From: DASYXT01 sp035934555
Lineage (GTDB): Bacteria > Verrucomicrobiota > Verrucomicrobiia > Limisphaerales > UBA8199
Assembly: GCA_035934555.1 (NCBI GenBank)
Contig: DASYXT010000096.1
Location: forward strand, 1 to 64,000
Length of the DNA: 64,000 nt
Direction of reading: 5' to 3'
Position numbers and translations under genes: made by a program. A model generated the notes under the pieces. The model did not search any database, was not told the DNA's origin, and was given only the letters and a program-made list of their open reading frames with translations. Every line of letters begins with the position of its first letter. Position 1 is the first letter of the stretch. Below are positions 43,638-53,440 of the stretch, piece by piece.

Positions 43638-45749
43638 TTAGGGCTGGAACACTTGAGCTCCTTGCGGAAGGTTCCGCGGTGTGTGGTTCGCAGAGCTCTC
43701 GTGCAGGTCGTTCGTCGGAGCATCGAGGCACTCGCGGACTTTCTGAGCCAGTTTACCGATCGAGTACGGCTTGGGCAGAAAGTTCCGTCCTTGGAGCAGA
43801 GAAATGTCTTTGCCGGCCATGCCGGGAGTATAGCCGCTGGTAAAAATTACCTTAAGGTCAGGCCGTTCGCGGACCAGGCGCTCTGCCAACTCACCGCCCA
43901 GAATTCCGCCCGGCATTACCATATCGGTGAGCAACAGGTCGATCGGAGTTTCAGCCTTCTTCCAAAGTTCAAGCGCCTCCTGGCCGGAGGCGGCTTCCAA
44001 AACCGTGTAACCCTGACCCTGGAGCACCTGCACGACCATTTCCCGCAGCGGCTCTTCATCCTCCGCGACCAGGACTGTCTCCCGCCCGCGCTGCAATGAG
44101 GTTTCCTGGACGGCCGCCCGCCGCTCGATGGGCTCGTCGCTCTGTGGGAGAAAAACCTTAAAAGTAGTGCCCTGCTGGGGTTTGCTCTCAACCTCCACCC
44201 AACCGTGGTGCTGGCGGACGATCCCGAAAACCGTCGATAACCCCAGGCCGGTGCCTTTCCCGACCGGTTTGGTCGTAAAGAACGGTTCAAAAACCCGGCT
44301 GAGCACCTGGGTGTCCATGCCGATGCCAGTGTCGCTAAACTCGAGGCAGACGAATTGACCCTTTCGCGGCTCCGGGTCCATGGGCGTGGGCTGCCGGTCG
44401 AGGCTGTGCACGGCCGTCGAAATTGAGATTCGTCCACCGTTGGGCATGGCATCCCGAGCATTCACAGCCAGGTTCATCACTATTTGCTCCAGCATGCTGG
44501 GATCGGCATGAATGGCGCCGAGGGTTGAATCCGGATGGAACAGGATTTCGACGTGTTCACCAACCAGCCGCTTCAACATATCCAGGATGTCGCGCAGCAG
44601 CGCATTGAGGTCCAGATACCGGAACTGCATCACTTGCTTGCGACTGAACATCAGGAGTTGCCGGATGAGGGTTGCGGCACGCGACGCCGCGTTGGAAATT
44701 TCCCGGGCTGACTTGGCTTGCAGCTCGGCAGAGGAGGCGCGGTACTGCAGCAGGCCGGCGTGGCCCTGGATGACTGTTAAAATGTTATTGAAATCGTGGG
44801 CGACGCCCGCCGCCAATTGCCCGATGGCTTCCATCTTCTGGGCCTGCCGCAATTGCCGCTCGAGGGTTGCGCGCTCCGAAACGTCCTGCGCCAACAACAG
44901 CGCGTGCGGCTGGTCCCCTAAAATAATGGAAGTGACGCTGACGCGCATCTCGCGCAAAGCTCCCCGGCGCTGCCGCAGCTTGGCCGGGCAATCGCGAACC
45001 AACTCCTGCCGTTGCAGCGCGTCATACCATTCGTTCGCCAACCCCGGCTGGTCCCAAAGGAAAAGTTCGTCGGGCGTGCGGCCAATCATTTCCTGACATT
45101 GGTAGCCGGTGACCGCCGCCAGTCGCTGATTCACATCGATGAAACGCAGGCTGGGCAGGTGCTGGATACCGCTCGGCACCGGGCTCTCATGGAAGGCTTT
45201 GGCGAAGCGCTCCTCCGAGAGCGCCAATTCGGCCATCTGCAATCGGGTCTGAAAAGTGAGCACCCATTTTCGGGCGAGGGCATGAGCAAGCTGCCTGACC
45301 TCGATGTTATCAAAAGGTTTTTTGAGCACCAGCAGACTATCGGGCTGCCCCACCTTGGCTCGCATTTCTTCCCACGAATAGTCCGCGTAAGCGGTGCAGA
45401 CGACGACCTGAAGATCGGGGTCGGCTTCCCAAATGCGCGCGATCGTCTCGATACCGTCCCAACCCGGCGGCATGCGCACATCGACGAACGCCAAGGCGTA
45501 GGGCTGCTGGCGCGCGCGCGCCTGTTTGACTAATTCCAGGGCCTCCTGGCCCTGGTAGGCCGAACTCAACTCAAAACACGTTTGCGCCAGCGCGGGCCGT
45601 TCGCCATCGAATAGCGTTTTTTCCATCTCGTTGAGCACGGCATCCGCTGCGGTATCCGGACAAAGGATTTCACGGAAATCCTCGTGAATGCTCGGGTTAT
45701 CATCGACGATGAGAACGCGCAGATTAGGTTTTAAATCCTGGTCATTCAT
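43638..45749 (-). CDS. Hybrid histidine kinase REC-PAS-HisKA-HATPase-REC
   Basis: The 703-residue soluble protein has receiver modules at both ends. The N-terminal receiver begins LRVLIVDDNPSIHEDFREIL with an insertion (residues about 30-60) before the phosphoacceptor in ALAFVDVRMPPGWDG. A PAS domain is at about 180-300. HisKA has KMEAIGQLAAGVAHDFNNIL, the HATPase domain has NLAVNARDAMPNGG, DTGIGMD and GKGTGLGLSTVFGIVRQHHG, and the C-terminal receiver has VLVAEDEEPLRE and LLLTDMVMPGG. Its start overlaps the stop of the sensor kinase gene (ATGA), so both are made together. The relay probably runs from the membrane kinase or from its own PAS to an output outside this operon. Confidence 0.9.
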   Translation of the reverse strand: MNDQDLKPNLRVLIVDDNPSIHEDFREILCPDTAADAVLNEMEKTLFDGERPALAQTCFELSSAYQGQEALELVKQARARQQPYALAFVDVRMPPGWDGIETIARIWEADPDLQVVVCTAYADYSWEEMRAKVGQPDSLLVLKKPFDNIEVRQLAHALARKWVLTFQTRLQMAELALSEERFAKAFHESPVPSGIQHLPSLRFIDVNQRLAAVTGYQCQEMIGRTPDELFLWDQPGLANEWYDALQRQELVRDCPAKLRQRRGALREMRVSVTSIILGDQPHALLLAQDVSERATLERQLRQAQKMEAIGQLAAGVAHDFNNILTVIQGHAGLLQYRASSAELQAKSAREISNAASRAATLIRQLLMFSRKQVMQFRYLDLNALLRDILDMLKRLVGEHVEILFHPDSTLGAIHADPSMLEQIVMNLAVNARDAMPNGGRISISTAVHSLDRQPTPMDPEPRKGQFVCLEFSDTGIGMDTQVLSRVFEPFFTTKPVGKGTGLGLSTVFGIVRQHHGWVEVESKPQQGTTFKVFLPQSDEPIERRAAVQETSLQRGRETVLVAEDEEPLREMVVQVLQGQGYTVLEAASGQEALELWKKAETPIDLLLTDMVMPGGILGGELAERLVRERPDLKVIFTSGYTPGMAGKDISLLQGRNFLPKPYSIGKLAQKVRECLDAPTNDLHESSANHTPRNLPQGAQVFQP

Positions 45750-47731
45750 ATGGTGTGCTGTAATGGCCGCAACGGCTCGGGCCGCGCGGCAGCGGCGGCG
45801 GGCAACTCCAAAATGAACTCGGCGCCACGACCGGGGCCCTCACTGCGGGCGGTGAGGCTGCCTCCCATTTCCCTAGCCGCGTTGGCGCCGCTGTGCAGAC
45901 CAAAACCGTGCCCCTCCCGCTTGGTGGTGAACCCGTGGTTAAAAATCCGCGTGAGATGTTCGGGGGCGATCCCAACCCCGTTATCCAGGATGCTAATGCT
46001 GATTCGGCCCGTGCCTGGTGTTTTGATTTGCACTAGCAGCCGTTTAGAGGCATCGCCGCGGGATTCCATTGCGTACTTCGCGTTGCGCAGGAGGTTAATA
46101 AGAATCTGGAGAATTTTGTGCCGATCGACACAAACCGCCGGCACGTTCTCCTCGTATTGGCGCACCAGCTCAATGCCGTGCCGATCAAAGGCCGCGGCAT
46201 TCATCCGCAACGCGTCTTCCACCAGATTGACCACCGCCAGATTCTCATACACGCCGGAGACCTTCGCGTAATTCTGCTGCATCGCGACGATTTCCTTGAT
46301 GTGCTCGATGTGTTCGCCCAACGAATCCATCTTCGCGAGGACCCCCGCATGTTCGTTTGCCACCTGTTCGGCCACCGAGCTGAGATATTCAGGCAGGATC
46401 TTCCCTTTCGGATCGGAGGTGAGAAATTCAGCCAGCCGGCCGTTGTGGTCCGAAAGCAGCCTGGCGGCACGCTTTAAGTTGGACACCTTCGCGCGCCGCA
46501 ACCGCTCCGCGACGGCGGTGGCCGAAACGCTAACACTGTTGAGCACGTTGCCGACGTTGTGCAACACGCCCGTGGCTACCTCCGCCATTCCCGCCAGCCG
46601 CGACGTGCTCATCAGTTGCCGGTTCAATTTGTCCAATTGTTCGGCGTCGAGCTTTTGCCGCGTGACATCCAGAAAGATGCCTCGCACGGCTGACGCGCGG
46701 CCGTTTTCCACTAAAATCGTGCCACTTTCCCGAATCCAAACCGTGCGGCCATCCGCGGCCGTCATACGATACTCATGGGTGTAGGGTTGCCCGGCGGCCG
46801 CCAGTTCCCGCACCTCGCGGGTGGCTTTGGTCGCATCGTGGGGATCGAGTTTCTGTTCCCAAAAATCCGCGGCCGCCAGCCACGCTTCTGGGGGATACCC
46901 CAGGATCTGTGCGCTCTGCCGGCTGACGAAGGTAAAACGAAAGGTGGCCGGCTCCCGTTCCCACACAATGCCGTCGATGGAATTGATCAAGGCCTCCATC
47001 TTCTGCTGGGAAAGGCTCAAGGCCGCATCCTGGGTTTGGATGCGATTGAGCATCTCGTTGAAGGATTCCGTCAGGTGACCCACTTCATCTGCCCGGTGAC
47101 TTACCGGGGCACGAAGCGAGTAATCTTTGTTTTCGCCGACGATGCGGGCTGTCTGCGCGAGCTGGAGGACCGGATCGGTAATGCTGCGGCCAAGCCGGCT
47201 GGAAAGATAGGCTGCCAGGATAATTGAGGCGAGCATGATGCCGACGATGACCTTGCCAAAGAAAAACAGCAGCCCAATAAAACTGTGCCGATAATCCGCG
47301 CGCAGGAAAAGGGTGCCTACCTGTTCGCCCTTTACTTTGGCGGCCTGGGTTACCAGCAGGTCTCCTCCAAAGAACCGGTACGTGCCCGCGGCGGGAAACT
47401 CTGACAGGCTCTGAGCCGTTTCGGGCTTGCCGTAATGAGCGAACACCGTGCCGTTAGGCAGAAGCAGGGTGGCGGCGGTGACGTTCGGCTGAGCTTTCAG
47501 TGCGCCTACCTGTTCAGCGGCGTCCCGATCATAATTGAATGCAATCGCAGCGGTGCTGTTGTTGGCGATGATCTCTGCCAACGTTGAAACCTCCCGCTGG
47601 AAATTGGCTCGGAAACTGAGAACCTGGAAAGCAATGAGTGCTGCAATGGCGACACACAACACCGCGCCGCAAATGAGCAACGTCATCCCGAGCATCTTCT
47701 GTCGTATGGGAAGATCCCGAATGTTTCTCAT
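45746..47731 (-). CDS. Membrane sensor kinase (CHASE8-like, HAMP, PAS, HATPase)
   Basis: The ATG at 47731 (MRNIRDLPIRQKMLGM) is preferred; the longer frame begins with GTG at 47797 and adds 22 residues of poor character. The 661-residue protein has two membrane segments (about 14-36 and 155-178) enclosing a periplasmic sensor (STLAEIIANNSTAAIAFNYDRDA, typical of CHASE8). HAMP (SRSITDPVLQLAQTARIVGENKDYSLRAP), a PAS/PAC region, an unusual H-box ATGVLHNVGNVLNSV in place of the common SHELRTP type, and an HATPase domain (NLLRNAKYAM, DNGVGIAPE, HGFGLHSGANAAREM) follow. It lies downstream of the YfiR gene and overlaps the hybrid kinase gene. Confidence 0.88.
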   Translation of the reverse strand: MRNIRDLPIRQKMLGMTLLICGAVLCVAIAALIAFQVLSFRANFQREVSTLAEIIANNSTAAIAFNYDRDAAEQVGALKAQPNVTAATLLLPNGTVFAHYGKPETAQSLSEFPAAGTYRFFGGDLLVTQAAKVKGEQVGTLFLRADYRHSFIGLLFFFGKVIVGIMLASIILAAYLSSRLGRSITDPVLQLAQTARIVGENKDYSLRAPVSHRADEVGHLTESFNEMLNRIQTQDAALSLSQQKMEALINSIDGIVWEREPATFRFTFVSRQSAQILGYPPEAWLAAADFWEQKLDPHDATKATREVRELAAAGQPYTHEYRMTAADGRTVWIRESGTILVENGRASAVRGIFLDVTRQKLDAEQLDKLNRQLMSTSRLAGMAEVATGVLHNVGNVLNSVSVSATAVAERLRRAKVSNLKRAARLLSDHNGRLAEFLTSDPKGKILPEYLSSVAEQVANEHAGVLAKMDSLGEHIEHIKEIVAMQQNYAKVSGVYENLAVVNLVEDALRMNAAAFDRHGIELVRQYEENVPAVCVDRHKILQILINLLRNAKYAMESRGDASKRLLVQIKTPGTGRISISILDNGVGIAPEHLTRIFNHGFTTKREGHGFGLHSGANAAREMGGSLTARSEGPGRGAEFILELPAAAAARPEPLRPLQHTI

Positions 47732-47914
47732 GAGCTTGCCATCCCATTCTCTGATATGGGTAACGGCCCGGGCGCAAACTGTTCCAAAAAAGGACACACC
47801 GCATCTATTGCGGGCTTTGCGCTTATGCCGGATGCCATAAAAGGCTTAGGGCGGTGCAGTTGACATGCCAATTAAACCGCACAGCGCACTAGTGCTGGGA
47901 ACTCCTCCCACCGA

Positions 47915-48466
47915 TCAGCTATCGGGCCGCAGCGCAAGGCCCAGCAGCTTGGAACTGACCTTCAGTCCACCGCTCGTCGCGGCAGACTTGTTTATCTGAA
48001 ATCGGATTTTCGTCCCCTCCACCAACACAAAATTGATCATTCCGCCAGCTTCAGTAAAACCGTCCATTTCGCCCACGGTCAGCACAGCAGCCCCTTTAAG
48101 GAGCTTGAGAATATCCGGCAACTGCCTCCTTTCAGAGGTGCTAATGAAGAGAATGTGGCATGCACCGACCTCCTTGAGCGAGCGCAACTCTTTGACTCTC
48201 AATGGGTGCCCGTCAATGGTTTTGCCTTCAACCACCTGTCGCAAAGTGTCGTGGAATGGATTTTCACCCAAAACCCCAATGACCAGGGGCGCCGAGGCAG
48301 TGGCAAAGGCCTGGGTGGGCCACTCGACAAACTTGGCAAAATTATACAGAAACGCAGCTTTGACCTGGTACTCCTCGGCCTGCACGCCTTGTCCAAGTGC
48401 ACCATGACCGGCAAAGGCCAGCAAAAACAGAATCAAAAAAACCTGTGATGGTGCCCAACAAAACAT
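47915..48466 (-). CDS. YfiR-family periplasmic protein
   Basis: The 183-residue protein has a signal peptide (VFLILFLLAFAGHGALGQG) and then the YfiR/DUF4154 signature VKAAFLYNFAKFVEWP, a VIGVLGENPFHDTL segment, CHILFISTSERRQLPDIL, AAVLTVGEMDGF, GGMINFVLVEGTKIRFQIN and a final SSKLLGLAL. YfiR of Pseudomonas is a periplasmic inhibitor of a diguanylate cyclase. Here the partner is probably the CHASE-type membrane kinase 180 bases downstream. The adjacent divergent TonB receptor repeats a pairing seen in several Gram-negative groups. Confidence 0.88.
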   Translation of the reverse strand: MFCWAPSQVFLILFLLAFAGHGALGQGVQAEEYQVKAAFLYNFAKFVEWPTQAFATASAPLVIGVLGENPFHDTLRQVVEGKTIDGHPLRVKELRSLKEVGACHILFISTSERRQLPDILKLLKGAAVLTVGEMDGFTEAGGMINFVLVEGTKIRFQINKSAATSGGLKVSSKLLGLALRPDS

Positions 48467-48681
48467 AAACGTCCGGACCAGTGAGACGCCTCATTTGGTC
48501 GCAGGGAGCGCTGCGGTCATTTCCCCCTAACATGGCGCAAAACTCAAGCGAAAGTTTGGCATTCTGAACCAAATGGGTTTGAGAGGTTTGGCCAAAATCA
48601 GGGCACAAATTATTGTAATTGTCCCAAGCTAACTACCACAGCCAGAACTGGCTTGGAAGTTGCTCGACTACTCCCTACCGA

Positions 48682-50772
48682 ATGATTGTTTCTGCGCGGA
48701 AATCACTCGTCCGCTCTCGTCGCACCCAAACTGCGGGTGCGCGTTGGCTGCTGCCGTGGTTGGGCCACGCATGGATCCTTCCTTTGCTAGCGGGGGTGTT
48801 GATTACGGCTCCAGCGAGCGCCGATACCCAAACCAATCAGGTTGACCTTACAGCCCTGCCACTGGAAGCGTTGATGAACCTCGATGTTCACGTGGTCTAT
48901 GGCGCCTCCAGGCTCGAACAGAAAACCACAGAAGCTCCTTCCTCCGTGACGATCGTCACGGCTGACGAAATCAAAAAGTATGGCTATCGGACGCTGGCGG
49001 ATGTGCTGGCCAGCGTCCAGGGGTTTTACGTCTCGTACGACCGCAATTACGCGTTTCTGGGGACGCGCGGGATCAACCTGGGGGACTTTAATGATCGAAT
49101 TCTGCTGCTGGTAAATGGGCACCGAGTCAATAACGACTTCACGGATGGCGCGTTCATTGGCACCGCGTTCATCCTCGATATCGACTTGATCGATCGCGTC
49201 GAGATCATTCGCGGCCCCGGCTCGGCCATCTATGGCAACAACGCCTTTCTTGGCGTGATCAACGTGATCACCCGCACTGGGAAACAGTTGAACGGATTCG
49301 AGACCTCAGGCGAGTACGGCGCTTTCGACACCTACAAAGGCCGGGTGAGTTTTGGCAAGCTGTTCGACAATGGGGTGCAACTGCTGCTCTCGGGCACGTA
49401 TTACGACAGCGGCGGCCAGGATGAACTGTTCTATAAACAATTTGATACTCCTGCCCAAAATAACGGCGTCGCCGACGATATGGACGCCGATCGCGCCGGG
49501 AGCGCCTTTGGCTCCGTGAGCTACGGCGATTTTGCGCTCGAAGGCGCCTTCAATGACCGCGAAAAGATTAATCCAACGGCGCAGTTCAACCTCACCACCT
49601 TCAATGATCCCCGGCTGCGTACCACCGATGAGCGCAGCTACGTCGAGTTGAAATACACCCATAATTTCGCCGATATTGTCGATGTCGCCGCGCAGGTGTA
49701 TTACGACAGTTATTCGCACCAGATTGGCTATCCCCAGTCCCTGCTCTCGGGAACGAACGTGCTGTTCAGCAGGTTTTCCTCTGAACGGGACCTGGGTGAA
49801 TGGTGGGGCACCCAACTTCAGCTCAACAAGAAGCTGTGGGACCGCCACATCCTCACCCTGGGCGCGGAATATCGCGACGACTTCCTTCAGGATTCGCGGT
49901 TGGTGGTCGAAGGCGCGCCTGAACAAGGCTTCTACAGCCGCACCAACCGAACCAGCTACGGCATTTATGGGCAGGGCGATTTCGAGATTATCACCAATCT
50001 TCATCTGGTTGCCGGCGTCCGATACGACCAATATGGCGAGTTTAGTCCTTCAACCGACCCGCGCGTCGCTTTGATTTACCACCCCTTTACCACTTCAACG
50101 CTCAAAGCGATCTACGGCACCGCGTTCCGCGCCCCGAGTTTTTATGAACTGTCCACTTCGGACCAACCGCTCAGGCCGGAACGCATCACCGGTTATGAGC
50201 TGGTCTATGAACAGGAACTGGGGCCGCACCTGCGGTCCTCATTGTCGGGTTTCTACAACGATATGAGCGACCTGCTCGTGTTCAGCAGCGGGAGTTTCAC
50301 CAATTTCAACGCGCAAACCAAAGGCGTCGAATTGGCCTTCGAGGGCAATTGGGCAAACGGTGTTCGCGGCCGTGCCAGTTATTCCTTTCAGGACACCCGC
50401 AATTCGTCCGTCGGTTGGCAGATGCCCGACTCCCCCAACCACCTGCTTAAGTTCGATCTGAGTGTGCCGGTGGTCAGCGACAAGCTGTTTGCCGGTCTCG
50501 AATTTCAATACACCAGCGATCGTCGCAGCTTGCACTCGACCACTGATATCGACGGACAACCCATCACGGTGCAAGGCGAGGAAGCGGGTGGCTTTGGGGT
50601 GATTAATTTCACTTTGTTCAGTCAGAAGCTAATCAAAAACCTCGAAATCTCAGCGAGCGTGTACAACCTGCTGGACCGGCATTATGTTGACCCGGCGTCG
50701 CAGTTTCACGTGCAGGACGTGATCGTGCAGGACGGGCGCAGCTTTCGGGTAAAACTGACGTATCGTTTCTAG
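48682..50772 (+). CDS. TonB-dependent outer-membrane receptor
   Basis: The ATG at 48682 (MIVSARKSLVRSRR) is preferred over one at 48619. The 696-residue protein has a signal region (LPLLAGVLITAPASA), then LTALPLEALMNLDVHVVYGASRLEQKTTEAPSSVTIVTADEI, the start of the plug domain. The plug continues (TLADVLASVQGFYVSYDRNYAFLGTRGI, VEIIRGPGSAIYGNNAFLGVINVIT). The barrel follows with many alternating aromatic strands and ends in RSFRVKLTYRF, with the C-terminal Phe needed for outer-membrane insertion. The ligand is unknown. The linked YfiR and kinase genes suggest that uptake and signalling are coupled. The 215-base divergent gap holds both promoters. Confidence 0.93.
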   Translation: MIVSARKSLVRSRRTQTAGARWLLPWLGHAWILPLLAGVLITAPASADTQTNQVDLTALPLEALMNLDVHVVYGASRLEQKTTEAPSSVTIVTADEIKKYGYRTLADVLASVQGFYVSYDRNYAFLGTRGINLGDFNDRILLLVNGHRVNNDFTDGAFIGTAFILDIDLIDRVEIIRGPGSAIYGNNAFLGVINVITRTGKQLNGFETSGEYGAFDTYKGRVSFGKLFDNGVQLLLSGTYYDSGGQDELFYKQFDTPAQNNGVADDMDADRAGSAFGSVSYGDFALEGAFNDREKINPTAQFNLTTFNDPRLRTTDERSYVELKYTHNFADIVDVAAQVYYDSYSHQIGYPQSLLSGTNVLFSRFSSERDLGEWWGTQLQLNKKLWDRHILTLGAEYRDDFLQDSRLVVEGAPEQGFYSRTNRTSYGIYGQGDFEIITNLHLVAGVRYDQYGEFSPSTDPRVALIYHPFTTSTLKAIYGTAFRAPSFYELSTSDQPLRPERITGYELVYEQELGPHLRSSLSGFYNDMSDLLVFSSGSFTNFNAQTKGVELAFEGNWANGVRGRASYSFQDTRNSSVGWQMPDSPNHLLKFDLSVPVVSDKLFAGLEFQYTSDRRSLHSTTDIDGQPITVQGEEAGGFGVINFTLFSQKLIKNLEISASVYNLLDRHYVDPASQFHVQDVIVQDGRSFRVKLTYRF

Positions 50773-50812
50773 ACAATGGCACGACAGGTGCTCTGTCTTT
50801 GGGCAGAAGTAT

Positions 50813-52153
50813 ATGCGGTTCGGACAATTTTTGCTAACACGGCTGCAAAGGATGCTCAGATGCGGCCTGTTGCTGGCGCTTTTTGCGCAACGCCTTTGCC
50901 TCGCCACCGGGCCGCCCCCGGTCATAACTGTCCAACCTCAGAGCTTGGATGTCCCATTATTGGGCGTTGCCACATTCTCAGTCACTGCGTCCAGCGGCAC
51001 GACTATGAGTTATCAATGGTACCAAAACGGCAATCCCATCGCTGGGGCCAACTCCAGTAGTTACTCGATCCTTACAGTCTTAGGGCTCAGTGCCGGAACC
51101 TACTGCGTGCTAGTGAGCAATGCGGGCGGCTCGGTGATGAGCGCCAACGCAACTTTGAATCTCGCACAGGCACCTGTCATTTACACGCAACCGCAGTCGC
51201 AGCCCGTCATTCAGGGTCAAAGCGCCTCGTTTTCCGTTGGGGCCAACGCCTTGCCCAGCCCCTCCTACCAATGGTACTTCAACAGCTCCAGGCTCGCCAG
51301 TGGCACCAGTTCAACTTTAGCCCTGAGCAATGTTGGAGCGAGCCAGGCGGGCAATTATAAGGTCGTCCTGGCCAACAGCGCTGGGACCGTCACTAGTGCC
51401 GTCGCCATACTGACGGTTTATGTGCCGCCCGCCCTGCAAACCCAGCCCACCAATCAGTCGGTCATCGTGGGCCAGAGCACGGCTTTTTCAGTCGTGGTAA
51501 GTAGTCCCCCACCGTTCAACTACCAATGGAATTTCAATGGCGCGGCATTGCCTGGGGCAACCAATGCGGCCTTGATGCTTTCGAACGTGCAAACAAATCA
51601 GGCCGGCGGATACAGCGCCGTGGTGAGCAATCCTGCCGGCAGCATCACCAGCCAGGTCGCCACGCTGACGGTTAATGTTCCCGCTGGAATCGCAACTCAA
51701 CCCCAAAACCAAATTGTACTGCCGGGCCAGCCGGCTTCGTTCTCCGTAGTCGCGACTGGCACCTCACCGATTGTTTATCAATGGTACTTCAATGCGACAC
51801 CAATCGGGGGAGGGACTAACTCAACGTTGATTGTGCTAAATGTTCAGCAAGCCCAGGCGGGCAGTTACACCGTGCGGGTAGCCAACCCGGGAGGCTCGGT
51901 CATCAGCAGTGCCGCCACTTTGACCGTCCAACCCCCGCCTGTGTTGTCGGTGTCCGGGGCCGGCGTGACCACCACTGGCTTCTCTTTCCAATTCTCCGTT
52001 CCTGTGGGGCATACTTTCGTCGTTTTGGCCTCGGGCGATCTGCGTAGCTGGACGTCTATCGGCACCAATGTCGCGGTGTCCAGTACTTCAACCTTTGTAG
52101 ATACCGCCGCGACGAATTATCCCCAGCGGTTTTATCGAGTCGTAACGCAGTAG
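50813..52153 (+). CDS. Secreted protein with four Ig-like repeats
   Basis: The 446-residue product has a signal peptide (MLRCGLLLALFAQRLCLATG) and four tandem Ig-like domains of about 90 residues. Each has the pattern Q-P-x-x-x-x-V-x-x-G-x-x-x-x-F-S-V ... Y-Q-W-Y/N-x-N/F ... G-x-Y-x-V-x-V-x-N-x-x-G-S/T-V-x-S (starting about residues 38, 128, 218 and 308). The last 70 residues (GFSFQFSVPVGHTFVVLASGDLRSWTSIGTNV...QRFYRVVTQ) are the terminal beta-sandwich common in verrucomicrobial secreted proteins. The likely place is the cell surface or medium, with an adhesive role. No catalytic domain is seen. It follows the TonB receptor by 40 bases. Confidence 0.88.
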   Translation: MRFGQFLLTRLQRMLRCGLLLALFAQRLCLATGPPPVITVQPQSLDVPLLGVATFSVTASSGTTMSYQWYQNGNPIAGANSSSYSILTVLGLSAGTYCVLVSNAGGSVMSANATLNLAQAPVIYTQPQSQPVIQGQSASFSVGANALPSPSYQWYFNSSRLASGTSSTLALSNVGASQAGNYKVVLANSAGTVTSAVAILTVYVPPALQTQPTNQSVIVGQSTAFSVVVSSPPPFNYQWNFNGAALPGATNAALMLSNVQTNQAGGYSAVVSNPAGSITSQVATLTVNVPAGIATQPQNQIVLPGQPASFSVVATGTSPIVYQWYFNATPIGGGTNSTLIVLNVQQAQAGSYTVRVANPGGSVISSAATLTVQPPPVLSVSGAGVTTTGFSFQFSVPVGHTFVVLASGDLRSWTSIGTNVAVSSTSTFVDTAATNYPQRFYRVVTQ

Positions 52154-52158
52154 CGGAT

Positions 52159-53274
52159 CTATTTCTCCGTTGCCTGGATGTCCTGGTTGCCCGTCGAGGT
52201 TTGAGGGATTTTCCAGAACCGCCTGGAAGCAATGCTCTGTTTTCTGTCCTCATCCTGAATGAGGATCAAAGCGGCGGTACGAGGTAACCGATTTACCAAT
52301 GCCAAGCCGCGTTGGGCTCCAAGCACACAGACGGTCGTCGCCAGCGCGTCCGTCATAGTCGCGTTGGGCGCGATGACCGATGCCTGAATGCGGTTGGTCA
52401 ACCCCAACCCCGTTGCCGGATTCAGGATATGCGAGTAACGCGCGCCGCCGATTTCGATAAACTGCTCGGAATCGCCGGAAGTGGAAATGCCCGCATCATG
52501 CAGCAACAATAGTGTGGTGATCTCCTGGTCTTTGGCGTCAATGGCTGCGATGCCGACCTTCCAGCCGGTCTTGCCTGGTGGTGGTTTGCCGATAGCAATA
52601 TCCCCGCTGGCGGCCACCAGCGCGCGCTCAATTCCCCTGCCCCGCAGCAGCTTCAGCGCGTCATCGGCCGCGTAACCTTTGGCGATCCCGCCCAGGTCCA
52701 GCCGCATATGCGGGACCAGCAGTGTCACCGTGCGGGTGCGCGCATCCAGCCGCAGCTTTTGGTATCCCACCGCTTGGCGTGCCTCGGCCAATTGCGCCTC
52801 GGTGGGCAGCACTTTGCGTTTCCGGGCGAACCGCCACAGCCGCACGTACGGGCCCACGGTCACATCGAAGCACCCACCGGACATCGCCGAAATCTTCTGC
52901 GCTGATTCCAGCACGTCGAACAAATCCTTGCTAACCGGGACCGGTTGGCCGCAGGGTTGATCGCACAGGCGCATCAACTCACTGTCGGCTTCATAATCGC
53001 TCATGATGTCCTCGAGCGCTTCGATGCGTTGGAACGCCGCTCCCGCAGCCTCGTTGGCCTTGTCGCTACCTGGCGCATAAAGCGTAATAAAGAACAACGT
53101 CCCCATCGCCGGGTGCTTGAACTCAAACCGCTTCAGCGGCGCTTCCGCCCCATGAGAGCAGAACCCGGATACCAGCAACGCCAGGGCCGTGAATAAGACA
53201 AGGATTAATGGATTTTCGATTTTCGATTTTCGATTTTCGATTAACCCGGAAATCTCACCCTCATTCATGGGCAT
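52159..53274 (-). CDS. apbE: FAD:protein FMN transferase (ApbE)
   Basis: ApbE attaches FMN to threonine of target proteins such as Nqr/Rnf subunits in the periplasm. The start is uncertain: ATG 53274 is used, because codons further upstream (to 53430) lie in low-complexity DNA. From there the protein has 371 residues with a hydrophobic export segment (LILVLFTALALLVSGFCSHGAE). The family motifs are all present: F-x-x-x-H-x-A-M-G-T (RFEFKHPAMGTLFFITLY), CFDVTVGPYVRLWRF, RLDLGGIAKGYAADDAL, ALVAASGDIAIGK, GISTSGDSEQF, YSHILNPATGLGL and DALATTVCVLG. The gene is convergent with the Ig-like gene. The N-terminal IENRKSKIEN segment is encoded by a 7-base tandem repeat. Confidence 0.9.
   Translation of the reverse strand: MPMNEGEISGLIENRKSKIENPLILVLFTALALLVSGFCSHGAEAPLKRFEFKHPAMGTLFFITLYAPGSDKANEAAGAAFQRIEALEDIMSDYEADSELMRLCDQPCGQPVPVSKDLFDVLESAQKISAMSGGCFDVTVGPYVRLWRFARKRKVLPTEAQLAEARQAVGYQKLRLDARTRTVTLLVPHMRLDLGGIAKGYAADDALKLLRGRGIERALVAASGDIAIGKPPPGKTGWKVGIAAIDAKDQEITTLLLLHDAGISTSGDSEQFIEIGGARYSHILNPATGLGLTNRIQASVIAPNATMTDALATTVCVLGAQRGLALVNRLPRTAALILIQDEDRKQSIASRRFWKIPQTSTGNQDIQATEK
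53211..53238. repeat. Four tandem copies of GATTTTC
   Basis: Four perfect 7-base units in the N-terminal coding region of apbE. Not far upstream (53370-53460) is a longer region of degenerate TTCTGA/TTACTGATTACTG-type simple sequence. Confidence 0.75.
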
Positions 53275-53440
53275 CGTTCGATTGTCCCTGCGCGTTTCCC
53301 CACCCCCATAACTGGTGGTACTGAGAACGTCCCCTGATGCCTCACTCTTGCTATGTGACATCTGACCTTTGACTTCTGATTTCTGACTTCTGCCCTCTGA
53401 CCAATGCTCTCTAATATCCACTCTCATCACTGAACCCTGA

